From: Lysobacteraceae bacterium | Lineage (GTDB): Bacteria > Pseudomonadota > Gammaproteobacteria > Xanthomonadales > Rhodanobacteraceae | Direction: 5' to 3' | NCBI GenBank assembly: GCA_004143945.1 | Contig: SEHB01000001.1 | Span: 1-64,000, forward strand | Length of the DNA stretch: 64,000 nt | Part shown: positions 8,690 through 15,963 of the stretch, piece after piece | How positions within the stretch are numbered: position 1 is the first letter of the stretch | How the letters are laid out: each line of letters begins with the position of its first letter | The notes under the pieces: model-generated | What the model was told of the DNA's origin: nothing | Seen by the model: the letters and a program-made list of their open reading frames with translations, nothing else | Database searches by the model: none | Position numbers and translations under genes: made by a program

Positions 8690-8840
8690 TTGTTCGCCGG
8701 ACGCCGGTCCTGCTAACGTGCGGCCATGAGGACGCCTTTGCTGGATGTGGCACTCCGCGCCGCGCCGGAAGCGTGAGTCACCTGCGGTAGCAGCCGCGCA
8801 CACCGGTGCGATCGCACCTTCCGCGAGGAGACGAGTCGAC

Positions 8841-9551
8841 ATGGGCACGAACCAAGGCACCGCCCGCGTTGCCGGCTGGCTCTACCTTGTCGTGGTGCTG
8901 ACGGGGATGTTCAACCTGCTCTACCTCCCGTCGCGCTACACGGTCGACGGCAACGTCGCCGCGACGCTCGACAACATCGCCGCGGCGCCGGACCTGTTCG
9001 GCTACGGGATCGCCGCCGGCGTCGTCTGCTACACCGCGTTCCTGCTGCTGCCGCTCGTGCTGCATGCGCTGCTCGGCCATGTCGATCGGCGCGTCGCCGT
9101 GGCGATGGTCGCACTCGCGGTCGTCAGCGTGCCGATCTCGCTGGTCGCGCTCGGCCACAAGCTCGACGTGCTCGCGTTGCTCGCGGGTGATCGCTTCGCG
9201 ACGATCGATGGCGCGCAGCTGCGCGCGCAGGCGGCGTTCGCGCTCGAGTCGTACCGCAGTGGCATGCGCATGTCCGAAGTCTTCTGGGGCCTGTGGCTGC
9301 TGCCGTTCGGCTGGCTCGTGTTCCGCTCCGGGCTGCTGCCGAAGGTGCTCGGAATCCTGTTGATGGCCGGCTGCTTCGGCTACCTCGTCAACATCATCGC
9401 GCCGACCCTGTGGGCCGGATATGCGCAATCCACGCTCGCAAGCCTCGTGTCGATTCCGTCGGGTCTCGGCGAGATCGGCATCTGCCTGTGGCTGCTCGTG
9501 TTCGGCGTGCGCGGTGCCAGGCGGCCGGCACTCGCGCCGGAGCCGACCTGA
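8841..9551 (+). CDS. DUF4386 integral membrane protein
   Basis: A 236-residue protein with about six transmembrane segments and the DUF4386 pattern: ARVAGWLYLVVVLTGMF at the start, FWGLWLLPFGWLVFRSG and PKVLGILLMAGCFGYLV towards the end. The family's function is unknown. The start at ATG 8841 fits GAGGAG at 8825-8830; an in-frame upstream ATG (8745) has no site. A fragment of an alpha/beta-hydrolase-like ORF begins at its stop codon. Confidence 0.8.
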   Translation: MGTNQGTARVAGWLYLVVVLTGMFNLLYLPSRYTVDGNVAATLDNIAAAPDLFGYGIAAGVVCYTAFLLLPLVLHALLGHVDRRVAVAMVALAVVSVPISLVALGHKLDVLALLAGDRFATIDGAQLRAQAAFALESYRSGMRMSEVFWGLWLLPFGWLVFRSGLLPKVLGILLMAGCFGYLVNIIAPTLWAGYAQSTLASLVSIPSGLGEIGICLWLLVFGVRGARRPALAPEPT

Positions 9552-9670
9552 ACGCGACGCTGCCCGGCGATCGCGCGCGCCCGGCGCTGCTGCTGATCCA
9601 CGGATTCCGGCTCTCCTCGGCATCGTTCCGCGACATCGTCGCGGAGCTCTCGCGCGCGTCGACGCCGAGC
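9551..9670 (+). pseudogene. Alpha/beta-hydrolase N-terminal fragment
   Basis: The frame immediately after the DUF4386 stop reads GDRARPALLLIHGFRLSSASF and then RDIVAELSRAS. This is the oxyanion-hole HGF segment and first helix of an alpha/beta-hydrolase of the haloperoxidase/esterase type. The similarity stops after about 40 residues with no nucleophile elbow and no start codon of its own. It is most likely a remnant left by a deletion. The promoter-like TATGAT of the next gene follows at once. Confidence 0.4.
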
Positions 9671-9676
9671 TATGAT
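9671..9676 (+). promoter_or_regulatory. Putative -10 element upstream of the GlxA-type gene
   Basis: TATGAT, 58 bases upstream of ATG 9735, in a GC-rich stretch. No convincing -35 hexamer lies 16-18 bases upstream, so this is only a candidate. Confidence 0.3.
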
Positions 9677-9734
9677 CGCGCGTGCAATGCCATTCCGGCG
9701 TCGTGCATCCGTCCGTTGACCCTCGCCTGCGCCG

Positions 9735-10727
9735 ATGCGTCCGAACCGCTCCCGTACCGTCTGCATGCTGGCCTACGCCGGCGCGCAGTCGCTCGACATC
9801 TTCGGGCCGCTCGAGGTGTTCGCGCTGGCGTCGCGGCAGATGCAGGAAGAGCGTCCCGCGAGTGAGCCGCTGTATCGCCTTCGCCTGCTCGCGGCCGACA
9901 CTGCGCCGTTCGTGCTCGCTTCGGGACTCGCGCTGTTGCCGGACGCGGCGTGTGCCGACATGCCGGAAGACACCGACACCTTGATGGTGAGTGGCGGCAT
10001 GGGCGATGCACTGGACCACGAGCGTGCCGATCGCGCGATCGTCGACTGGCTGCGGGATGCCGCGCCGCGCGTGCGGCGGGTGGCGTCGGTCTGCAGTGGC
10101 GCCCTGCTGCTGGCCGAGGCGGGCGTGCTCGATGGTCGCGAGGCGACCACCCACTGGCGCGACGTCGCGGAACTGCGCGGCAGGTATCCGCAGGTGCGCG
10201 TGCTGCCCGACGCGATCTACACGCGCGACGGCGAAGTCTAGACCTCGGCCGGCATCACCGCCGGCATGGACCTCGCGCTTGCGATGGTCGCGGCGGACCA
10301 TGGCCCGTCGCTTGCGCTGAAGGTCGCCAAGCGCATGGTGATGGCGAGCCGACGATCGGGTGGGCAGAGCCAGTTCAGCCGGCAGCTGCAGGCGCTCGAG
10401 CTACCCGATCCGTTCGAGCGACTCGAACGCTGGATGCGCGACAACCTCGCGCTGCGTCTCGACGTCGAGCAGCTCGCCGAGCGCGTGCACATGAGCCCGC
10501 GCCAGTTCACGCGGCGCTTCGCAGCCGCGTTCGCGACCACCCCGCAGAAATACGTCGAGCAATTGCGCGTCGAGGCTGCGAAGTCGTTGCTCGAGGGCTC
10601 GCGCGAGGACATCGGCAGGATCGCGTCGCGCTGCGGCTTCGGCAGCGCGGGCGCGATGCGGCGCGCGTTCGCGCGCCAGCTCGGCGTTTCTCCCGGCGAT
10701 TATCGATCGCGATTCGGTCCGGGTTGA
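9735..10727 (+). pseudogene. GlxA-type transcriptional regulator (DJ-1/PfpI plus AraC) split by an in-frame TAG
   Basis: Two open segments in the same frame, 9735-10241 and 10242-10727, together give a normal-length (about 330 residues) GlxA-type regulator. The first is a DJ-1/PfpI amidotransferase-like sensor domain (GPLEVFALASRQ, VASVCSGALLLAEAGVLDG). The second completes that domain (TSAGITAGMDLALAMV) and adds an AraC DNA-binding domain (VEQLAERVHMSPRQFTRRF, IGRIASRCGFGSAGAMRRAF). The codon at 10239-10241 is TAG, where relatives usually have Trp before TSAG, so a single TGG to TAG change would explain it. The gene may be a recent pseudogene, a sequencing error or subject to readthrough. 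No other damage is visible. Confidence 0.8.
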
Positions 10728-10815
10728 TTGTCCGGATCTGCACCCGCGGTGTCCGCATCCGCGCGGCGGCGCTCGCTATCGTGCCCGCATCCCGATCATT
10801 CATGGAATCGCCCTG

Positions 10816-11808
10816 ATGAAAACCCTCGCGTTGCGTGCCCTCGGCCTCGTGCTGGCGCTGGCATGCGTGCCTTCGCTCGCCGCACACGCGCCGCATTCCA
10901 TGCCCTCGGTGCGTGTCGGCATCGTGCTGTTCGACGGTGTCCAGATCATCGACTTCGCAGGTCCCTACGAAGTGTTCGGGCAGGCCGGTTTCGGCGTCAC
11001 CACGCTGTCGCACGACGGCAAGCCGGTCACGACTGCCATGGGGCTGCGCGTGACGCCCGATGCGGCGTTCGATGCCGCGCCCGCGTTCGACGTGTTGCTC
11101 GTGCCGGGCGGCGACGTGGAGGAGGCCGAACGGGATCCCGCGGTGCTCGCCTTCGTGCGCACGCATGCGCGCAGCAGTCGCCACGTGATGTCGGTCTGCA
11201 CGGGCTCGTTCATCCTCGCGGCCGCGGGCGCGCTCGACGGACTACGGGCGACGACATTCACGCCGCGCGTCGACCAGATGGCCGCGCGCTATCCGAAGGT
11301 CGAAGTCGTGCGCGACGTGCGCTGGGTCGACAATGGCCGCATCGTGACGTCGGCCGGGTTGTCCTCGGGCCTCGATGCGGCACTGCATCTCGTCGCGACC
11401 TTGCACGGCGTCGACAAGGCCCGCACGGCTGCGTTGCGGCTGGAGTACGACTGGAAACCCGAAGGCGGTTTCGTGCGTTCGCGGATGGCCGATCGCTACC
11501 TGCCGAAGGCGCTGGAATCGCTCGTCGACTGGCCGAAGGACATGGTCGCGCGCACCGATGTATCGCTTGGAGACGAGCGACAGTGGCGCACCGTTCACCG
11601 GCTCACGACCGTGCTGCCGGCCAAGGAACTCGCCGCGCGAATCGAGCGAGGCATGGGCCGCATCGAAGGCTGGCAGCGTGAAGCCGGCGCGCCGCGCTGG
11701 ACGCGCTTGGAGGAAGGTCGGCGCGTCGCGTTGTCGATCGAGACGACGCCGGATCCTGCGGGCGACGGCGTCCGGCTGGAGCTGCGCGTGGAAACGACGC
11801 CTCAATAA
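10816..11808 (+). CDS. Exported DJ-1/PfpI family protein
   Basis: A 330-residue protein with a signal peptide (LGLVLALACVPSLAAHA), followed by a DJ-1/PfpI domain. That domain has GIVLFDGVQIIDFAGPYEVF and the nucleophile-elbow Cys in SVCTGSFILAAAG. In place of an AraC domain it ends with a roughly 110-residue tail rich in polar strands. The same domain order up to VTSAGLSSGLDAALHLV is seen in the neighbouring GlxA-type gene, so this looks like an exported paralogue of the sensor half. The enzymatic or binding role is unknown; such proteins include isonitrile hydratase-like enzymes. A hairpin follows three bases after the stop. Confidence 0.8.
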   Translation: MKTLALRALGLVLALACVPSLAAHAPHSMPSVRVGIVLFDGVQIIDFAGPYEVFGQAGFGVTTLSHDGKPVTTAMGLRVTPDAAFDAAPAFDVLLVPGGDVEEAERDPAVLAFVRTHARSSRHVMSVCTGSFILAAAGALDGLRATTFTPRVDQMAARYPKVEVVRDVRWVDNGRIVTSAGLSSGLDAALHLVATLHGVDKARTAALRLEYDWKPEGGFVRSRMADRYLPKALESLVDWPKDMVARTDVSLGDERQWRTVHRLTTVLPAKELAARIERGMGRIEGWQREAGAPRWTRLEEGRRVALSIETTPDPAGDGVRLELRVETTPQ

Positions 11809-11811
11809 GGT

Positions 11812-11832
11812 GCCGGCCGCCACGGGGCCGGC
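11812..11832 (+). terminator. Hairpin after the DJ-1/PfpI gene
   Basis: GCCGGCC and GGCCGGC separated by seven bases, beginning three bases after the TAA. There is no U-tract, so rho-independent termination is uncertain. It lies between two convergent genes. Confidence 0.35.
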
Positions 11833-11879
11833 TGCAGCCGCCAATACGACCCGATCCTCAGCGCCGGTCACGCGCAGGT

Positions 11880-12536
11880 TCAGGGATCCACGCGCTCGTA
11901 GTCGCCGTCGAAACTGACGTTCATGCCGCCGCAGGCACCGTTGTCACCGTCGACGATCAGCGCGTCCGGCAGGAATTCGATCGCGAACTGGCATCCGTCG
12001 AGGTCGTATCGTGCGCCGTTGCCCTGCATCCGCACCATGCCGTCGATCGTGCCGGTGTTGACGTTGCCGGTGGCCGCATCGCCGATCCAGGTGGCTTCGC
12101 CGGTCACGTGCACGAGATCGCCGCTGCCCGCTGCGATCGTCAACGTCGCGGCGTGCGGATCGGCGGCGCCGTCGACGCGGCGCTCGTAGAGGCCGAGCGC
12201 GGCGGCGCGTGATTCCGCCAGCGGCCGCGTGCCCGCGCGCAGGCCGGCGACTCGCCGGACGTAGAGACGCTCGAGGCAGTGCTCGTCCGCACAAGCATCG
12301 CGCTCGCGCATCCATTCGCGCTGGCGCTCGCGCAGCGCGGCCGGGTTCGCGACGACACCGAGCATCGAGGTGAACGCGCTTGCGAGTTCTTCGTCGAGAC
12401 GGGACAGGCGCGGGCTTGCGCAGATCGTGCGCTCGACCGCGGTGGTCGCGCGCGCGCAGTCGTAGCTTGCGGCGCGCGCGGGCAGCGGGGCGATCGCGAG
12501 CAGGGTGGCCGCGGCAACGACGATGGGAATGCGCAT
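11880..12536 (-). CDS. Exported LprI/DUF1311-like protein
   Basis: A 218-residue protein with a signal peptide (ATLLAIAPLPARAASYDC). An LprI-type N-terminal domain follows: YDCARATTAVERTICASPRLSRLDEELASAF, with the paired Cys, then RERQREWMRERDACADEHCLERLY. LprI-type proteins are associated with lysozyme inhibition, but the family is broad and this role is only a suggestion. The C-terminal 100 residues (VHVTGEATWIGDA, CQFAIEFLPDALIV) are a separate beta-rich region I do not recognise. The start is ATG 12536; the longer frame to 12737 lacks a signal-compatible start. Confidence 0.7.
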   Translation of the reverse strand: MRIPIVVAAATLLAIAPLPARAASYDCARATTAVERTICASPRLSRLDEELASAFTSMLGVVANPAALRERQREWMRERDACADEHCLERLYVRRVAGLRAGTRPLAESRAAALGLYERRVDGAADPHAATLTIAAGSGDLVHVTGEATWIGDAATGNVNTGTIDGMVRMQGNGARYDLDGCQFAIEFLPDALIVDGDNGACGGMNVSFDGDYERVDP

Positions 12537-12654
12537 GCAACCGGGTCCTTTGCAAGCGGACCGGGCGGTCCTGTCTTCCAATCGTCCCTCGCGCGGGCGT
12601 GCCCGCGCTCGGGTCATGCGGCAGCGCGCCGGGAGTCGCGCCGGTTCCTCTGCG

Positions 12655-14844
12655 CTACGGACTCGCCGTGGCCGATCCGTAACGCGATCCCGAGCCGGCC
12701 ACCGGTGCGATGTCGAATCCATCGGAGAAGAGTGCATCCTGCGGAATGAACAGAACCGCTATCCCGCGCGATGCGCAGCTCATCCACAATTCGTAGCCGC
12801 GCGGCACGGCCTTCACGCGCAGCGCGTTGATCTGCGCATGCGGCAGGCCACCCCACTGCGGCCCGCCATCGCGCGGCGCACTGTAGAGGCCGGCATGCGT
12901 GCCGTCATACCAGACCAGTCCGTGCGGACCGCTGCCGAACGGATCGGCAACGGCGTACCAGAGGCGCCCGTCCGGCGTCACCGCAAGGGGTCGCGCGAAC
13001 AGCGCGCTGATGCCATCCAGCGACGTGAAGTAGTCATGGCTGCCGCTGACGGCATCGAGGCGGAACAATCCGCGGGTCGATCCCAGCCAGGCGACGCCGT
13101 TGCCCGCGGGGGCCACGGTCGTGAAGCCATCGCTCTGCGGATCGAGTTCCGGAAACTGCGTGTAGTCGCGTGAAAAGCGGTAGTCGGCGTCGGTGCGGAT
13201 CACTTCGCCCCAGCCGCTCGCCCACACCGTGCCGGGCCGGTCCGGATCGCGTTCGAGGTTGTTGCCGATTGCGGCCGTGCTCGGCACCTGGCTCCAGGAA
13301 CCGCCCGCGGGTAGATAGTCCAGCTCGCCGTCCGGACTCCATGTCCACAGGCGACCGAGCGAGTCTTCGGTGATGCCGACGCTTTCCTCGCGCAGGCCCA
13401 TGAGGTCCGACCACGCCACGCCGTCCCATGCGTGCAGCCCCGAGAACGTGGGATTGACGACGACGGCGCCGCGCGCAGGCGCATGCGCGACCTGTTCGCA
13501 GTTGTCGGTCGCGAACGGCCAGGCCACGCCGAGGCCGTACTCGGCGCTGTTGAAGCCCTGCCAGCGCTCGCCGTCGAAACGCGTCATGCCACCGATGCCG
13601 CTGCCGGCATTCGCGCACGCATGGACATCGCCGCTGGCTGCATCGATGTCGAGATCGCTGTTGAACGAGTCGAACTGGCCGGTATTGGTGATGCGGTAGC
13701 GCTGCCACGTGCCCGAGTCCGCGTCGCGCTTCGCCGCTCCGCCGGCGCCGCTGGCCCAGACGTTGCCGTGGCTGTCGATGTCGACGTCGCGGTTGCCCGC
13801 GCCTTCGCGCCACACGTCGAGGTCATGCCACGCGCTTCCGTCGAACCTGCGCACGCGGCTGTCGCCATCGACGAGCAGGGCCTGGCGGTCGCCGAATGCG
13901 CGGAACGCCTCGATCGCGGGGCTCGCGATCGACGGGGGTGGCTGCGGCGGAACGATCCACTCGCCCGAGGGCTTGCGGTAGTCCAGCGAGTAGAGCGGAA
14001 CTCCGCCCGGGGCGAAGCCCGAGAAGCGCGTCATCCAGGTGTTGCCGCTGTCGTCGGTGCTGTCTTTCCCCGGCAGTGCGGCCAGGGCGCCCTCGACGAA
14101 ATCGAACGGATGCAAGGTCCACGCGTGCGTCGTGCTGTCGTACGAGACGAGCGACGTGCTGTTTTCGCTGTCGCCCCAGACGAGGTAGCCACCGTCCGGT
14201 TTGGGTTGCACGGAGAGGTAGCGGACGCTGAAGACCTCCTGCGGCCAGTTCTCGCCACCTTCCGGGACGCTGCCGCCCGTCCAGTACGTCCACTCGCCGG
14301 TGGACGGCGCGTGCCGCACGATGCCGCCCTGGGCACCGCCGTAGCCGAGCAGGGCGAACCAGAGTGTTCCGTCGGGAGCGAGGTCGACGTCGCGTGCGTT
14401 GCCGTTCGCGAGCGGCGCGCTGTCGGATGCGTGATTGACCAGCGATGCGCCGCCGAGCGACGGGTCCATGCTCAGCGCGCCGCGCCAGGTCGCCATCCAG
14501 AGCAGACCCTGTGCATCGGCGACGATGTCGCTGATGCGCACGGTGCCGGTCAGGTCCGGATGTCCCATGACCGGGTAATCGACGTTGGACACGTTGATCC
14601 AGCGATTCTCCGCCTGCACCAGCTTCGCGACGCCGCCTTCCTCCGTGGCCGGATCGTATCCGCCGATCCACGGGTCGTCATCGGGACCGATGTGGAGCGC
14701 GTCGTTGAAGTCGCCCTGGATGCCCGTATTGCCCGGCCGGTAGTACCGCCAGGACGATCCCGGTATGTCCTGCGCGGCGAGGGTCGCGGCGAACGCGGGG
14801 AGAATCGAGGCGAAGAGCAGGATCCATTTCGTCGGGCCATTCAC
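12655..14844 (-). CDS. Secreted beta-propeller protein with SDGFD tag
   Basis: A protein of about 729 residues with a signal peptide (ILLFASILPAFAATLAAQD) followed by many propeller blades. The repeated D-x-x-G-x-[LV]-W signature is seen as AQGLLWMATW, PDGTLWFALLG, HGNVWASGAGG, LGRLWTWSPDG and DGRLWYAV. This is the fold of two-component-regulator propellers, but no sensor kinase or cyclase domain is attached, so it is probably a secreted or surface binding protein. GTG 14844 is favoured because GGAGAC lies five bases upstream; ATG 14868 would add eight residues. The C-terminus reads ALFSDGFD followed by 18 Gly/Ser/Ala-rich residues, a variant of the tag seen in other exported proteins here. 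Confidence 0.75.
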   Translation of the reverse strand: MNGPTKWILLFASILPAFAATLAAQDIPGSSWRYYRPGNTGIQGDFNDALHIGPDDDPWIGGYDPATEEGGVAKLVQAENRWINVSNVDYPVMGHPDLTGTVRISDIVADAQGLLWMATWRGALSMDPSLGGASLVNHASDSAPLANGNARDVDLAPDGTLWFALLGYGGAQGGIVRHAPSTGEWTYWTGGSVPEGGENWPQEVFSVRYLSVQPKPDGGYLVWGDSENSTSLVSYDSTTHAWTLHPFDFVEGALAALPGKDSTDDSGNTWMTRFSGFAPGGVPLYSLDYRKPSGEWIVPPQPPPSIASPAIEAFRAFGDRQALLVDGDSRVRRFDGSAWHDLDVWREGAGNRDVDIDSHGNVWASGAGGAAKRDADSGTWQRYRITNTGQFDSFNSDLDIDAASGDVHACANAGSGIGGMTRFDGERWQGFNSAEYGLGVAWPFATDNCEQVAHAPARGAVVVNPTFSGLHAWDGVAWSDLMGLREESVGITEDSLGRLWTWSPDGELDYLPAGGSWSQVPSTAAIGNNLERDPDRPGTVWASGWGEVIRTDADYRFSRDYTQFPELDPQSDGFTTVAPAGNGVAWLGSTRGLFRLDAVSGSHDYFTSLDGISALFARPLAVTPDGRLWYAVADPFGSGPHGLVWYDGTHAGLYSAPRDGGPQWGGLPHAQINALRVKAVPRGYELWMSCASRGIAVLFIPQDALFSDGFDIAPVAGSGSRYGSATASP

Positions 14845-15179
14845 CGCATGTCTCCACGCGTCTGACATGCACAGCATGCACCGCGCGTGGTGGAAGGTAT
14901 TGACGAGGATCAAGTCGCAGGCGCCGGCGCAGCGCATGCTTCGACGACGGCGAGCGGCTTGTCCCGCACGGCGGCGCTCCCGCGGAGGCTGCAAGGAACC
15001 GGCGGCGGGTACCGCGCGAACGGCCCGTGGAATACGCGGCGGCGGAGCGCGCGGGGCATCACGCGCGGTGCAGCGAACGGCCGGATCGATCGCGTCGCGG
15101 CCGTCCTGCGCGTCACGCGCGTTCAATCAGGCCCGTGCCCTGCCGGCCCGTGCCGGGACAGGGCGCGAACCTTCGGAAC
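14845..15179. other. Gap between yebC and the beta-propeller gene
   Basis: 335 bp without a recognisable gene. The short open frames on both strands are Arg/Ala/Pro-rich shadows. The only structure seen is an imperfect hairpin at 15138-15163 (CCCTGCCGGC against GCCGGGACAGGG), just downstream of yebC, without a T-run. Confidence 0.5.
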
Positions 15180-15896
15180 TCAGTCCGGCAACGCGGCGTT
15201 GTGGTAGACCTCCTGCACGTCGTCGAGCTCGTCGAGCCAGTCGAGCAGGTCGCGCAGGGTTTCTTCGGTTTCGCCGCTGACCGCGACGCGATTCTCGGGG
15301 CGCATCACGATGTCGGCCGAGAGCGGTTCGAGGCCGGCGCCGACGAGCGCCTTCTTCACGCCTTCGAAATGCTCGGGCGCGCACAGCACGGCACCGCGCC
15401 CTTCTTCGACGACGACGTCATCCGCGCCTGCATCCAGCGCGACTTCGAGCAACCTGTCCTCGCTGCCCGCCGCGCCGGTGTCGAACACGAGCTCGCCGAG
15501 GCGCTTGAACTGGAAGGCGACCGATCCCGACGTGCCGAGGTTGCCGCCGTGCTTGGACAGTGCGTGGCGCACGTCCGCGACGGTGCGGGTCGGGTTGTCG
15601 GTCATCGCGTCGATGATCAACGCGACGCCCGACGGGCCATAGCCTTCGTAGCGCAGCTCCTGCATGTCGTCGGCGCCTTCGGCACCGGAGCCGCGCCTGA
15701 CCGCGCGCTCGATCGTGTCCTTGGTCATGTTCGCCGACAGCGCCTTGTCCATCGCGACGCGCAGGCGTGCGTTGCCGGCCGGGTCGGCGCCGTTGCGCGC
15801 GGCGATCGTGATCTCGCGGATCAGCTTGGTGAAGATCTTGCCGCGGCGCGCGTCTTCGGCGTTCTTGCGGTTCTCGATGCTGGGGCCTCTGCCCAT
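15180..15896 (-). CDS. yebC: YebC/PmpR family protein
   Basis: A 238-residue protein of the standard YebC/TACO1 length and three-domain architecture. Seen in order: the basic N-terminal domain ([20 protein letters not shown], a variant of the usual GHSKW opening), then [25 protein letters not shown], then [19 protein letters not shown] and [16 protein letters not shown]. YebC proteins have been described both as transcriptional regulators and as ribosome-associated factors that relieve stalling at proline-rich sequences. The start at ATG 15896 gives the conserved N-terminus. It is not adjacent to ruvC, its frequent neighbour. Confidence 0.95.
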   Translation of the reverse strand: MGRGPSIENRKNAEDARRGKIFTKLIREITIAARNGADPAGNARLRVAMDKALSANMTKDTIERAVRRGSGAEGADDMQELRYEGYGPSGVALIIDAMTDNPTRTVADVRHALSKHGGNLGTSGSVAFQFKRLGELVFDTGAAGSEDRLLEVALDAGADDVVVEEGRGAVLCAPEHFEGVKKALVGAGLEPLSADIVMRPENRVAVSGETEETLRDLLDWLDELDDVQEVYHNAALPD

Positions 15897-15963
15897 GGGA
15901 ATTCCTGTCGTGCGGAGTGACGGCCGGCGCGGGCCGAACGCGCCATTTTAATCGAGCGCCGGC

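Noticed and set aside
15138-15163. Imperfect hairpin after yebC as a rho-independent terminator
   Set aside because: The stem is broken and no T-run follows on the minus strand.
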